A DNA stretch of 62,957 nucleotides, from contig NZ_MJGC01000062.1 in NCBI RefSeq assembly GCF_001746915.1, forward strand, positions 1-62,957. Reading direction: 5' to 3'. The position numbers and the translations under genes were made by a program. The first letter of the stretch is position 1. Every line of letters starts with the position of its first letter. Below, piece by piece: positions 25,959 through 35,631 of the stretch. Source of the DNA: Desertifilum tharense IPPAS B-1220 (lineage in GTDB: Bacteria > Cyanobacteriota > Cyanobacteriia > Cyanobacteriales > Desertifilaceae). Below the pieces are notes generated by a model, which saw nothing but the letters and a program-made list of their open reading frames with translations, did not search any database and had not been told where the DNA came from.

Positions 25959-26376
25959 TCCCCATAACCCGCAAGAATTCCAGAGGCAAACCGTCCGTAT
26001 CGGCAATAAATGCCACTTCGTAAACGCGATCGCCAATCCTCTGCTGCGTTGGTTCTAGTAACACTCGCAAAGGGGACAGTTGAGACGATTGAGCAATGCG
26101 CGATCGCAAATCCTCCAACCACAGCGGTAAATCTGGCGTTTGCTCCGTTAAATCAAAGGATAAATGATAATATCCCGTGTAATGCTCATCCCCAAACGCA
26201 TCCGCCGCCGGTCGGGGTTCGGGAATTTGGATTAATTCAATTCTACCCCCCAACCCTTCCATCCAACAGGCCAGGGTAATGCCTGCGGTAAAGCGTTCGC
26301 AAACCGTAAACCCCAACACTTCATAAAAGGCGATCGCTTGATGAATATTAGCAGTCCGAATCGAAGCGTGATGCAT
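25951..26376 (-). CDS. VOC/glyoxalase-superfamily protein
   Basis: The product is 141 aa, one vicinal-oxygen-chelate domain with two beta-alpha-beta-beta-beta modules. The N-terminal HHASIRTANIHQAIAFYEVLGF and C-terminal YEVAFIADTDGLPLEFL carry candidate metal residues (His3, Glu78-region, Glu near 135). Substrate is unknown; these proteins include lactoylglutathione lyases and dioxygenases. It overlaps the start of the AAA ATPase gene and follows the TIGR02652 gene by 23 bp, forming a three-gene minus-strand operon. Confidence 0.85.
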   Translation of the reverse strand: MHHASIRTANIHQAIAFYEVLGFTVCERFTAGITLACWMEGLGGRIELIQIPEPRPAADAFGDEHYTGYYHLSFDLTEQTPDLPLWLEDLRSRIAQSSQLSPLRVLLEPTQQRIGDRVYEVAFIADTDGLPLEFLRVMGNA

Positions 26377-26399
26377 GGGGCATAACTCGCACGGGACAC

Positions 26400-26909
26400 T
26401 TACTCAAACAATCGAAAATAAGGATAGCGAACGGGCGCGCCCGGTTCCTTCTCTAGATCGAAATTAATCACTTCCCAACAGGGTTCCTCTTGGGGATCGG
26501 GACTAAACTCCACGGGCAAACCATACAGCCGAGGGCGCTGGGGTTCCGTCTGATTGCGCCAAGGCGTACTGCGTTCCAAATAAGAACTAATTAAATCCTT
26601 GTAGCGGCTGGCAATAATTACTCGCGTTGCCCGGTAGCCTTGGGTATACAGTCGGTCAAGGGCTTCGTGGATCTCAAAGCGAATCCCATCCGGATGCGTG
26701 TGCTGTCGATACCACTCATTATTCCACCGCCGCCAATGCCGTCCCGACTGGAGATGAATCAGTTCCCCCGTTTTCGGATCGGCTTCAAAAGCCCCGTGAC
26801 GCGGGCACAGATAAGTATCGGTCAGTGTTAGCGCCGGAATTTGCTGGCGACAATGGGGGCACTGAATTTCGGGCCCGAATATTGGATACTGCAAACCAGG
26901 GTTAATCAT
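26400..26909 (-). CDS. TIGR02652 family protein (cyanobacterial, zinc-ribbon-like)
   Basis: The 169-aa protein has an N-terminal CPHC ... CPRH pattern (residues 18-38) suggesting a zinc ribbon. It is followed by HLQSGRHWRRWNNEWYRQH and a helical EIHEALDRLYTQGYRATRVI segment. It fits the cyanobacteria-specific TIGR02652 family of unknown function. It starts the operon with the VOC protein and the AAA ATPase. Confidence 0.85.
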   Translation of the reverse strand: MINPGLQYPIFGPEIQCPHCRQQIPALTLTDTYLCPRHGAFEADPKTGELIHLQSGRHWRRWNNEWYRQHTHPDGIRFEIHEALDRLYTQGYRATRVIIASRYKDLISSYLERSTPWRNQTEPQRPRLYGLPVEFSPDPQEEPCWEVINFDLEKEPGAPVRYPYFRLFE

Positions 26910-27028
26910 GAAGCGTATACCAGCATAATCTCAATTGCGCCAGTCCCAAGTGATTTTATTATAACTAGGGGGGTTGTGGTGTTCTAATCCCCACTCCTGT
27001 AGATTTTTCTTGAATTGAAGTAATTCCC

Positions 27029-27559
27029 GTGGCTGATTTTCAGATTTCAACCATCCCAGACCTCTCTCAGGCCGCTTTTATTGCAGCCAATGCCACTGTC
27101 ATCGGTCAAGTGAAGATCGCGACGGGGGCGAGTATTTGGTACTCGGCGGTTGTACGGGCCGATGTGGAACGGATTGAACTCGGCGATTTTACAAATATTC
27201 AGGATGGGGCTATTTTACACGGCGATCCGGGTCAGCCGACGATTTTAGAAGAATATGTTACCGTGGGCCATCGCGCCGTTATTCATAGCGCCCATATCGA
27301 ACGGGGCTGTTTGATTGGGATTGGAGCGATTGTCCTCAATGGGGTGCGGGTGGGAACTGGCAGTATAATTGGGGCGGGGGCGGTTGTTACAAAAGATGTG
27401 CCGCCGTTTTCCCTAGTGGTGGGCATTCCCGGAAAACGCCTGCGCGAGGTGCCCCAAACTGAGGCCGCAGATTTAATCGAACATGCCAAGCACTACTACC
27501 AACTGGCTTTAGTCCATGCGGGAAAAGGGACAAACCTGGGTTTTTCGGCTCCGGGTTAA
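27029..27559 (+). CDS. Gamma-carbonic-anhydrase-family hexapeptide-repeat protein
   Basis: This 176-aa left-handed beta-helix protein has (I/V/L)GxxxxI hexapeptide repeats from residue ~15 to 130 (VIGQVKIATG, IGIGAIVLNG, IIGAGAVVTK). Candidate zinc His are in ILHGD, VGHRAVIHSAH. Relatives include gamma-CA, YrdA and the N-terminus of CcmM; activity cannot be assumed. GTG start. psbY follows on the same strand after 80 bp. Confidence 0.88.
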   Translation: MADFQISTIPDLSQAAFIAANATVIGQVKIATGASIWYSAVVRADVERIELGDFTNIQDGAILHGDPGQPTILEEYVTVGHRAVIHSAHIERGCLIGIGAIVLNGVRVGTGSIIGAGAVVTKDVPPFSLVVGIPGKRLREVPQTEAADLIEHAKHYYQLALVHAGKGTNLGFSAPG

Positions 27560-27639
27560 AATCCTCTGTCAAAAATGGCAAAAGTAGGTTAAATATAAAA
27601 TATGAGAAGGGTTTAAAAATCTTATTGGAGAAGCAGACT

Positions 27640-27759
27640 ATGGACTTACGCGTGCTAATCGTTCTACTGCCCTTAATGGTTGCGGGTGGCTGGGCTTTCT
27701 ACAACATCGGTAAGATTGCGATCGCCCAAGTTCAGAACTTCTTAAACAAACAAGCCTAA
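27640..27759 (+). CDS. psbY: Photosystem II protein PsbY
   Basis: This 39-aa single-helix protein binds at the periphery of photosystem II beside cytochrome b559. The sequence starts MDLRVLIVLLPLMVAGGWA and continues FYNIGKIAIAQVQNFLNK. ATG is preceded by TTGGAG at 8-9 nt. The length matches the mature cyanobacterial PsbY exactly. It is short and easily missed. A terminator follows at 27777. Confidence 0.95.
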   Translation: MDLRVLIVLLPLMVAGGWAFYNIGKIAIAQVQNFLNKQA

Positions 27760-27776
27760 TTGTAATTTATCTTAAT

Positions 27777-27812
27777 AAACTGGCTGTTTCTCCACTAAGA
27801 GACAGTCAGTTT
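27777..27812 (+). terminator. Rho-independent terminator after psbY
   Basis: AAACTG (27777-27782) pairs with CAGTTT (27807-27812), with further imperfect pairing inside (CTGT...ACAG, TCTC...GAGA). It is followed by TCTTTTG. It ends 22 bp before the folC start codon. Confidence 0.75.
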
Positions 27813-27834
27813 TCTTTTGTGGGAGTTGAAAAGC

Positions 27835-29124
27835 GTGCAACAACATTCTGAGTGGGAAATTGACGAGATTCTCAAAGCCTTTCAGCCCTTTGGGGTGAAA
27901 TTAGGACTCGAACGCGTTCGCCAACTCCTGACAGATTTAGGCAACCCCCAACAACAAGTCCCGATCGTACATGTTGCGGGAACCAACGGCAAAGGGTCGG
28001 TTTGTGCGTATCTCTCCTCAGTTTTAACTGCTGCTGGATACCGTACAGGTCGCTATATCTCACCGCATTTAATAGATTGGACAGAACGGATTTGCATCAA
28101 TGGTATCCCCATCTCCACTGCCGATTTTAAAGCCTTACTCTGGCACGTCCGAGAGACGGTAGAAGCTAAGGATTACTCTCCCACCCTATTCGAGGTGGTA
28201 ACGGCCGCTGCATGGCTTTATTTTGCCCAGCAACAGGTCGATATTGCCGTCATTGAAGTGGGGTTGGGGGGACGCTTAGACGCGACGAATGTCTGCGAGA
28301 AACCGTTAGTCAGCATTATTACTTCCATCAGTCGCGAACACTGGCAAATTTTAGGCCCCACCCTCGCCGATATTGCTAGGGAAAAAGCGGGAATTCTCAA
28401 ACCCGAATGTCCGGCGGTGGTTGGCGCGTTACCCCCCGAAGCGCAAGCTGTCGTAGCCGCAAGAATTCAAGAACTCAACTGTCCGGCCATTTTCGTGCAA
28501 CCCGCGTTAGATTTAGGATCGGGTCAGGCCCAATTTATGCCGCCACCCGGATTGACAGAGATGACCTATCCGGTGAGCCTATTGGGAGAGATGCAATTAC
28601 AGAATTCAGCGATCGCGATCGCCACTCTCCAACTCTTACAACAACAAGGCTGGCACATCCCCGACACCGCCATCCAGCAGGGCATGGCCCAAACTCAATG
28701 GGCAGGTCGCTTGCAGTGGTATTCTTGGCAAAATACCCGCATTCTCATTGATGGGGCCCATAACCCCGCCGCCGCCCAAGTGTTGCGCCAATACATCGAG
28801 ACGCTAGGATATTCAGAAACCCAAATAACTTGGGTGATGGGGATGCTATCCACCAAAGACCATCGGGACATATTCCAAGCTTTACTCAAACCCGGAAATC
28901 AATTACACCTCGTTCCCGTTCCCGATCCTCATACCGCCGAACCCCAACAACTGGCAAAACTAGCCCAAGAAGTGACTTCAGAATTAGCCCTTTGTCAGGT
29001 TCACCCAAACGTTGAAACCGCTTTAACCGCAGCAGTTGCAGATCCTCAGCATCTCGTCATTTTGTGCGGTTCATTATATCTCATTGGCGACTTTCTCAAA
29101 CAGGACTCTCAACCCCCTGATTAA
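27835..29124 (+). CDS. folC: Folylpolyglutamate synthase / dihydrofolate synthase
   Basis: This Mur-ligase-family enzyme adds glutamate to dihydropteroate and folates. The ATP loop is VAGTNGKGSVCAY. Other motifs are RYISPHLIDWTERI, EVGLGGRLDATN, ILIDGAHNPAAA and a C-terminal CGSLYLIGDF. GTG at 27835 is chosen because GGGAG lies 9 nt upstream; TTG at 27817 overlaps the end of the psbY terminator region. About 429 aa, normal length. Confidence 0.93.
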   Translation: MQQHSEWEIDEILKAFQPFGVKLGLERVRQLLTDLGNPQQQVPIVHVAGTNGKGSVCAYLSSVLTAAGYRTGRYISPHLIDWTERICINGIPISTADFKALLWHVRETVEAKDYSPTLFEVVTAAAWLYFAQQQVDIAVIEVGLGGRLDATNVCEKPLVSIITSISREHWQILGPTLADIAREKAGILKPECPAVVGALPPEAQAVVAARIQELNCPAIFVQPALDLGSGQAQFMPPPGLTEMTYPVSLLGEMQLQNSAIAIATLQLLQQQGWHIPDTAIQQGMAQTQWAGRLQWYSWQNTRILIDGAHNPAAAQVLRQYIETLGYSETQITWVMGMLSTKDHRDIFQALLKPGNQLHLVPVPDPHTAEPQQLAKLAQEVTSELALCQVHPNVETALTAAVADPQHLVILCGSLYLIGDFLKQDSQPPD

Positions 29125-29219
29125 TTGACAAAACTGCTGAAAGTCCCTGGCTGCTGTTGGGTTTTGGACTTCAACCTAACCTAGGCGACTATCCTTCCCC
29201 TAACAGCAATTTAGATAAG

Positions 29220-30101
29220 TCACAGCGATCGCGTTTGGCTAGAAAGCTTCAAATTAATCAGCGATAGGGTCAGAATAATCAGAAATAACACTAAGCCAAT
29301 CGTGCAAGCATAGCTAATTTCTAAATTGCGGAAGGCTTGCTCGTAAACATAATAGACAATGGTTTTAGAACTATTGCGCGGCCCGCCTTGGGTCATGATG
29401 TAAACTTCTTCAAAGACCTTAGTCGCCGAAATCGCAGAAATGACCGCAACCAGGAATAAATAAGGGCGCATTAAAGGGACCGTAATATCCCAATGTCTCC
29501 TGATGCCATCCGATCCGTCAATGGCAGCCGCTTCGTACAGTTCTTGGGGAATAGACTGCAAGCCTGCTAGATAGATCACCATGTAATAGCCTAGCCCTTT
29601 CCAAATGGTAACGGCCATCACGCTATTGAGCGCCCAACTCGGATGCGTTAGCCAAGGGATCGGTTCTATTCCCAAGGGTCGAAGAAACTGATTCAATAAA
29701 CCATTTTCTGCATAAAGCCACCGCCATGCAATCCCCGCAACCACCATTGAGATAATGACAGGCGTATAGAAGGCGGCGCGATACCAGGTGATGAACCGGA
29801 GTTGACGATTGACTAAGATCGCTAAACCCAAGGGCGCGATCGCTAAAATAGGGACAACCCCCACGAGGTATAGCAGGGTATTGCGTAAGGTTTGCCAAAA
29901 TACAGGATCTTGGCTTAACCGCTGAAAGTTGGCTAAACCTACCCATTGCGGGGTTTGAGTTAGATCGTATTCGTAGCGGTTAAAGCTGAGATAAAATGCC
30001 TGCAAAGCGGGCCAAAATACGGTTAAGCCAAGAATGATTAAGGCTGGCGCTAGAAATAAGTAAGGTGTTAGGCGTTGGCGGTAGTGAAACCAGTCTTTCA
30101 T
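29220..30101 (-). CDS. Carbohydrate ABC transporter permease (MalF/UgpA type), orphan
   Basis: The product is about 293 aa with six membrane helices. The EAA loop reads EAAAIDGSDGIRRHWDITVP, the contact site for the ATPase. ATG at 30101 puts the first helix (LTPYLFLAPALIIL) in the usual position; a TTG 51 bp upstream gives a longer N-terminus. No binding protein, second permease or ATPase gene lies nearby, so its partners must be elsewhere. Convergent with folC. Confidence 0.88.
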   Translation of the reverse strand: MKDWFHYRQRLTPYLFLAPALIILGLTVFWPALQAFYLSFNRYEYDLTQTPQWVGLANFQRLSQDPVFWQTLRNTLLYLVGVVPILAIAPLGLAILVNRQLRFITWYRAAFYTPVIISMVVAGIAWRWLYAENGLLNQFLRPLGIEPIPWLTHPSWALNSVMAVTIWKGLGYYMVIYLAGLQSIPQELYEAAAIDGSDGIRRHWDITVPLMRPYLFLVAVISAISATKVFEEVYIMTQGGPRNSSKTIVYYVYEQAFRNLEISYACTIGLVLFLIILTLSLINLKLSSQTRSL

Positions 30102-30234
30102 GGGAATGGAGGCGTTAATCTCAGTGGGCGATTGACCTAAGCCTAATGACAAACTGAGCTATTTTTCAAGTTAAAGCGAAAAGCGATCGCACCCTAAGAT
30201 CGCGATCGCCTTTCAATCCTATTTTGAGATAAAT

Positions 30235-31242
30235 CTAGCGGCAGTTATCGCCCAGGTAGAAGGTTGTTCCAGGGCCGTCATCGGCAGCAATCCACCCTCT
30301 AGAATAACCGGGAATCGGATTGCTGACTTCTAACCAGGTGAAGCGATCGCTTCCGGTGGCTTTGCGTCCCGTTAGGGAAACGCGATCGCCAACTCTACTC
30401 AAGGTTAGCGCGGTAGAATTGACTCCTGGGTAGGCGCGAATATAGCGATTGCCATTAATAATACCCCGACAACCCGTTGCGCCCGTATTGGTGATGGTGT
30501 ATCCAGGAATTTCTCCACCGCCGCCACCCCCATTTAAACCGCATTGAGTGGCTGTGGTTGTTCCCAAGAAGATTCTTCCAGTATTGGGATCGCTTAAGGC
30601 TACCCAACCTTCAAAGGGGTGGGCAATATTCAGCCAAGTGGTACCATCGCGATTAACAGGAGTCGTGCCTGGTAAACCAATGACTCGATCGAACGGTAAG
30701 TAAACATCGCGTCCAAACCGATCTTGCACTAAGGCTGATGTTAAACCAGGGTTGCGACGGACTGCTAAATTATCCACGATAACGCGACGACAGCCGCGAG
30801 GGGCGTCTGCACTGCCACCGCCGCCACCGCCGCCACCCGAATTACATTCGGTGGAAGACGTTGTACCAATAAAGATATCACCACTAATGGCATCTTGGAG
30901 GGCAACCCAACCCACTTCAGGATAGTTAATTTGCAACCAGGTGGTACCATCGCGCCTCACAGGGTTGTCTCCTGTTAAACCAATGATTTGATCGAAGGGA
31001 AGGTAAATTCCGTTACCCAAGCGATCGGTTAACATGGGAGCATTAATTCCGGGTGAAGTTCGCACGGCTAACCCATCGCTAATGACGCGGCGACACCCTT
31101 GAGGTGTAGCAGCAGGGGCAGCTACAATCTCTGAGGTTAGCGTGTTACTGGTGTTTTGGGCAAAGGCAGCGGGTATTGCTAAAGTGGAGATTCCCACGGC
31201 TAGAGATAGCACTAGGGAAATGAAGAATTGAAGCTTTTTCAT
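30235..31242 (-). CDS. Secreted protein with three SH3b-like domains
   Basis: The 335-aa product has a signal peptide (MKKLQFF... cleavage after AFA). Then come three bacterial-SH3-type repeats (CRRVISDGLAVRTSPG, CRRVIVDNLAVRRNPG, CRGIINGNRYIRAYPG) separated by Gly-rich linkers. Each has paired Cys that may form a disulfide. Such domains often bind cell-wall peptides, but there is no catalytic domain here. ATG at 31242 is chosen as the signal-peptide start; the longer frame adds 22 unlikely residues. Confidence 0.82.
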   Translation of the reverse strand: MKKLQFFISLVLSLAVGISTLAIPAAFAQNTSNTLTSEIVAAPAATPQGCRRVISDGLAVRTSPGINAPMLTDRLGNGIYLPFDQIIGLTGDNPVRRDGTTWLQINYPEVGWVALQDAISGDIFIGTTSSTECNSGGGGGGGGSADAPRGCRRVIVDNLAVRRNPGLTSALVQDRFGRDVYLPFDRVIGLPGTTPVNRDGTTWLNIAHPFEGWVALSDPNTGRIFLGTTTATQCGLNGGGGGGEIPGYTITNTGATGCRGIINGNRYIRAYPGVNSTALTLSRVGDRVSLTGRKATGSDRFTWLEVSNPIPGYSRGWIAADDGPGTTFYLGDNCR

Positions 31243-32004
31243 AAGATAGACTGTTGAGAAAGTTACAAGAATTATTGAGTAGATTGAGGGGTGTTTTAAT
31301 CGCCTCATCTATCAATTGTTCTGCATGGCTATTACGGATGATTATTTTCTCTTTCAGGATGATTTTTGATTTAATTTTTGCGATTTTAGATAACTCAATC
31401 CAGAAAATTTATACAATCATGCAGAAGTTTATACCCAGTCAATTATCGACGCAATTGACGAGAATAGAAAGCAAAAAAGTATCTGAGTTTCTATCCTATC
31501 TAGAGGTATAATTCTGGCTGACTGAAAATCAAGAGATCCGCGTAGGTTGGGTTGAAAGACGAAACCCAATACAACCCTGACTGCTGGGTTACGCTAACGC
31601 TAACTACGACAGCATAGGACTTTCAGCAGTCAATCAATCAAGGTATAATTAATTTTTGGGGATCGTCAAACTCTTTTGAAAATCGCGATCGCAAATCAAC
31701 CAGGGATTGAAAGATGAACTGAGGGCGATCGCTTGATTTAATCCTTTCTTCGCCTTAGCCTTCAATCTCGCAAACCGATATAGACCCATGCTTGTAGCAC
31801 TGGGCTAAACTCAAAGTTGAGCGCGAGTCTGCAATCAAAGGCAATTGAAAGCATTATTAAAAATCTCCAATTGCTTGAATAAGCCCCTCGATCCTATCTC
31901 TCAGGAAATTTTGATGAAATCACCCTATTGAGTGAGATCGCTCAAGTTCGTGAAGTGTAAAGAATTAGTCACAATCTCTCTGAGATCGGCGATCGCACCT
32001 CAAT
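31243..32004. other. Gene-poor region of about 760 bp
   Basis: I see no convincing gene. An 85-aa frame at 31254-31511 has no family resemblance and no clear ribosome-binding site. A dispersed-repeat fragment lies at 31539-31610, and HIP1 octamers occur at 31686 and 31727. A short coding-like tail (GNFDEITLLSEIAQVREV, 31904-31962) is preceded by a stop in the same frame and could be a gene remnant. Confidence 0.5.
31539..31610. repeat. Fragment of a dispersed cyanobacterial intergenic repeat
   Basis: CGTAGGTTGGGTTGAAAGAC followed by GAAACCCAAT resembles the widespread cyanobacterial hairpin repeat in which GTTGGGTT and AACCCAAC arms flank a short loop. Only imperfect arms remain here, so it looks degenerate. 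The identification is from memory of the motif. Confidence 0.5.
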
Positions 32005-32811
32005 CTAATCTTTGCTCATCTCTGGCTGAGTTGCCGCAATCAGCAGTTTTGCCAATTCGCCAAATCCTAAACCTTCTGGGGATTGAGTAATATAGCGCGG
32101 ACGATCGTTTAAGCGATCGAGATATTCTCGGACATTCGCAACGCCTACCGAATGGGGAAATAGATCGCGATTAAATAAGCTACTATCATTCGGGCTATCT
32201 CCAACTGTCACAACTTCCGAAACTGATACATTTGGAAAATAATGTCCCAGAACTTGCAACAACCCCTTAGCCTTGTCTTGATCTGCGGGTTTGATATGGC
32301 ATTGAACCGAACTGTAGGTAAATCCCCAACCCGCTTGTTGAGTGCGATCGCGCAAACGATCTAAAATATCGGGAGACAGACCTGCCACATCAAATGTCCA
32401 ATCGGTAAGGCGAAAAGCATTATCAATCGATTCTTGCAGTTGGGGAAACTCCGCTTGCAGTTGGCGGAACATCTCCTGAAGTTGCTGGCGATGCGCCTTT
32501 AAATCGGCAATGGGGGTTAAGAGAACGGGTTGCTCGCTATTGGCCCGATAAAATAGACCTCCATTTTCCGCGATCGCGCCTGCAATCGGTAAATAACTCA
32601 CCAAACCGCTAACCCAACCCGCCGAACGCCCTGTAACGATTAAAACAGAATGACCGACTGCGGCTAAATCGAGAAACGACTGTACCAACGCTGGGGTAAA
32701 CTTTCCCCCTACTGTCAGCGTTCCATCCATATCCGTCGCGACTAAACGAACTGCCTGAAAAACCTGTAAGATTTGACGATTCCTGTGGGAATCGTGACTC
32801 AGAGTGTTCAT
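32005..32811 (-). CDS. HAD-superfamily phosphatase (Cof/IIB type)
   Basis: The product is about 268 aa. The nucleophile motif is VATDMDGTLT (first Asp). Motif II is IVTGRSAG, motif III is the Lys in HIKPADQDKAKG and motif IV is VGDSPNDSSLF. A C2-type cap fits between motifs II and III. The family includes sucrose-phosphate and mannosyl-3-phosphoglycerate phosphatases; the substrate cannot be chosen here. ATG at 32811 is used because the longer frame would start with TTG and has no better signal. Divergent from the M15 peptidase gene. Confidence 0.88.
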   Translation of the reverse strand: MNTLSHDSHRNRQILQVFQAVRLVATDMDGTLTVGGKFTPALVQSFLDLAAVGHSVLIVTGRSAGWVSGLVSYLPIAGAIAENGGLFYRANSEQPVLLTPIADLKAHRQQLQEMFRQLQAEFPQLQESIDNAFRLTDWTFDVAGLSPDILDRLRDRTQQAGWGFTYSSVQCHIKPADQDKAKGLLQVLGHYFPNVSVSEVVTVGDSPNDSSLFNRDLFPHSVGVANVREYLDRLNDRPRYITQSPEGLGFGELAKLLIAATQPEMSKD

Positions 32812-32937
32812 ATTTAGGAAAGTTTTACGGGGTTCGCACCCACTCAGTTTAAGTTCAATACGCAAAGATGATTAAATTAGGGCATTGTCTCCTGAAGGCG
32901 TGTCCTAAACGCCCGTTATTGCATCTGCAAAGGTCCT

Positions 32938-34581
32938 ATGAGCAAATTGTCTCCAGATCAACGAAACTACCTCTACTTGCTTGAAGCAGAACGAGTCGGC
33001 ATTCACAAGTCGATTTTAGCGGCGTTGTATCAGGTGCAACAGCAACCCACCTTAAGCAATGGAGACAAGGGGTTAGGTATTTCTCCAGCAAACCGCATTC
33101 GTTTAGAAGAAGTCAGTAGCTTTGTTGGACAAGTCCAGTATGCCGCCAATACTCTGCGCGCAATTACCGATACATTAACCAGTAAAGGCTGGCAAGCCGA
33201 TAACCTGTGGGATGCCAGCAACGGCTACCATACGCGATCTTTTATTGAAGCGATCGCCACAGGCTACACCCCCAGCGCCAACATCCCCGCCGCCTGCCAA
33301 CTCGAACCCTGTAACGCCCAAGCCCTATGGCAAGCCTACCTCAACGATTTAAACACGGACTTTCAATTTGACAAACTGCCGCAAAATTTAGCGTATCTCG
33401 ACTCCGCCCTATTGGCCCTGATTGACCGCTTGCCGCGCTTTTATAGCGGACTGCCCCATCAACGGGATGCTTTACTCGAACTGCTGCGCGTGTGGCGTAA
33501 ACTCGATACCAGAGCCGCTGCGATCGCCTCTTTAAACCTGACCTCCAGCAGCGACAGCGAACTCGATCGCGCCTTAACCCAATTTATCCAAAACATTTCC
33601 CGCCACTACCAAGGCATCCCCCACCAACGAGAAGCCCTAATTCGGATGACGCAACTGTGGCGACAACTCGACTCTCGCGAAGCGGCGATCGCCTCCTTAG
33701 CTCAGAATACCTCCCCCGAACCCAGCATCAAACAGATCGATCCCGCCTTAATTGCCTTTGTGCAACGCGTCCCCCAATTTTACCAAGGCACCGGAATGCA
33801 GCGCCAAGCCTTAACCGAGGGCTTTCGCTTGTGGCGACAACTCGACTCGCGCGCCTCTGCCTTACTGGCATTGGGTTTAGATGCCAAACTAATCTCTTTA
33901 GAAGCCGATAACCCGGCCCTGCTGGCTACCGTCGCCGCCCAACTCGATCGGCAATTGCTAGACTTTATACAGCGCGTGCCCACCGTCTATCAAGAACAAG
34001 ACCACCAACGGGAAGCCCTGATCCGCCTCGTACAGCTTTGGCGCAACCAAGTCACCCGCGAACAGGCCATTAACGGCTTAACCGAAGACCTGAAGCGAAT
34101 GAACAGCGCGCCGCGCAATACTCCCGAAGCCCCGCCCCCACCTCTTCCCATTGTTTTACCGCGCCGTCCCGATCGGTGGACGCCCTCGAATATCCAAATT
34201 CATGCTTCAATTATTCCTAACAGCGTTTTTACCTGGGCTGAAGCGACCCACGGCGGGACGCGAATGCCTCCCGATCAAGAAACGGTAGATGCAATTGTCA
34301 GAATTGCTCAACTTGCTCAACAAGCCCGCGATCGCATTGGCAGGCCCTTTCATGTCACCAGTTGGTACCGTCCCCCAGATATCAATGCTCGCGTCGGTGG
34401 GGTTTCAAACAGCCGTCATATTGTAGGAGATGCCATCGATTTTTATTGCGATGGCTTAACCGGCAATCAATTGTATTGGTTCCTCGATCCGTGGTGGCCG
34501 GGGGGATTAGGTCGTTATGCTAGCTATCCGTATCTCAGTCACATTGATGCTCGCAGCTATCGCGCCCGTTGGCTTAACTAA
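32938..34581 (+). CDS. M15-type D-Ala-D-Ala carboxypeptidase-like protein with helical repeats
   Basis: The product is 547 aa. Residues ~145-385 hold four ~60-aa repeats of the form (L/F)IxRVPxxYQ...HQREALIRLxQLWRxLDxREAAIASL. The C-terminal ~150 residues form a peptidase_M15 domain with SWYRPPDINARVGGVSNSRH (zinc His), GDAIDFY (zinc Asp) and HIDAR (second His). It probably trims or binds peptidoglycan. No signal peptide is visible, so export is unclear. The ATG follows AAAGG. Confidence 0.88.
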   Translation: MSKLSPDQRNYLYLLEAERVGIHKSILAALYQVQQQPTLSNGDKGLGISPANRIRLEEVSSFVGQVQYAANTLRAITDTLTSKGWQADNLWDASNGYHTRSFIEAIATGYTPSANIPAACQLEPCNAQALWQAYLNDLNTDFQFDKLPQNLAYLDSALLALIDRLPRFYSGLPHQRDALLELLRVWRKLDTRAAAIASLNLTSSSDSELDRALTQFIQNISRHYQGIPHQREALIRMTQLWRQLDSREAAIASLAQNTSPEPSIKQIDPALIAFVQRVPQFYQGTGMQRQALTEGFRLWRQLDSRASALLALGLDAKLISLEADNPALLATVAAQLDRQLLDFIQRVPTVYQEQDHQREALIRLVQLWRNQVTREQAINGLTEDLKRMNSAPRNTPEAPPPPLPIVLPRRPDRWTPSNIQIHASIIPNSVFTWAEATHGGTRMPPDQETVDAIVRIAQLAQQARDRIGRPFHVTSWYRPPDINARVGGVSNSRHIVGDAIDFYCDGLTGNQLYWFLDPWWPGGLGRYASYPYLSHIDARSYRARWLN

Positions 34582-34692
34582 AGCTTTATGCAAATTCTAC
34601 TTTTCTGTTAAGTTGGCGATCGCATCTCCCGATAGTTTAGGGCACCCTATAGAAAAGAAGACTAAATTTTTATTTCAGCCGGGACTGAACTC

Positions 34693-35631
34693 ATGCCTAC
34701 TCCAATCATCCTTGTCAACCCCATGCTTGCTCAAGCCCCTGCCGCGTCTCCTGCTGCCCGAACGGGAGAGTCTCCGCCCATCTCCCCTTGGATGATTATT
34801 TCGGGTGCTTTGTTAGTGGCTCTTATTGGACTGGGCGTCTACGGCAAAATTCAACTCGATCAACTGGCAAAAAAGGTTAAATTTGAGGAATTTAAAAACC
34901 AGGAACTCAAAAAGAAATTAAAATTGGCCCTCGGTACCATTACCAAAATGGAAGCCAACCCCGACTTAGTTCACTCTAGAGAGTTCAACCTCGATTATCT
35001 GAGAATGCGGATGGAAGAAGAAGTCTTCCACTTTGCGATCGTCAACCAAATTAAAGTCAAAGTTAAAGATAAAATTTCTGAAGCCCTGCGCCCCACCCAA
35101 GCTAAAGAAGGCAAAATTGGCAGCCCCGCCGCTGCCCGTCAAGTGGATGAAATCTTTGATGTGGAATATGAACCCGACGGTTCGCCCAAAGGCATCAAGC
35201 GCGTACTATTCCGCATTCAAATTAAACTCACCAAATTACCCGCCGTTCCCACCTCCCAAACCGTCAGCCAAATTATTGACTGCATTGAAACCTATCTCAG
35301 TCCCACCGCCGCCGACAACTGGCAACCGGCAATGGGGGGCCGACTGGTTAACCTGCACTGGGATCAAAAAGCGAAACCGACCCCCTTGTTGGTGTTAGAA
35401 CAACTCAACGAAGGTAGCAACGTGACCATTCGCACCACCCGCCGCCCGCCCCTTGCGGCTCCCAAGGAAGGCAGTAGCGACGCCGCCTCTTCTTCGGGCA
35501 AAAGTTCCTCTTCAGGCAGCAGCCAACAGGCACGCCCCAAGGGACAGTCTCAAAGCGGTTCTAGCGGACAATCTCAAGGCAAAAGCCGGGGATCGAGTTC
35601 TCGCGTGAGTCGTTCGGGCCGTCAAAGCTAG
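34693..35631 (+). CDS. Conserved cyanobacterial membrane protein with Ser-rich tail
   Basis: The product is 312 aa. One membrane helix (about residues 32-50) is followed by a charged coiled-coil-like stretch and a compact domain (about 95-245) with alternating beta segments (RVLFRIQIKLTKLP, LLVLEQLNEGSNVTI). The last ~55 residues are low complexity (Ser, Gly, Gln, Lys). Function unknown. Its 3' end overlaps the convergent NrtA-like gene by 4 bp. Confidence 0.75.
   Translation: MPTPIILVNPMLAQAPAASPAARTGESPPISPWMIISGALLVALIGLGVYGKIQLDQLAKKVKFEEFKNQELKKKLKLALGTITKMEANPDLVHSREFNLDYLRMRMEEEVFHFAIVNQIKVKVKDKISEALRPTQAKEGKIGSPAAARQVDEIFDVEYEPDGSPKGIKRVLFRIQIKLTKLPAVPTSQTVSQIIDCIETYLSPTAADNWQPAMGGRLVNLHWDQKAKPTPLLVLEQLNEGSNVTIRTTRRPPLAAPKEGSSDAASSSGKSSSSGSSQQARPKGQSQSGSSGQSQGKSRGSSSRVSRSGRQS

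Noticed and set aside
31254-31511. 85-aa plus-strand open frame in the 760-bp gap
   Set aside because: Hydrophobic, no ribosome-binding site, no resemblance to any family I know, and it overlaps the start region of the SH3b gene.
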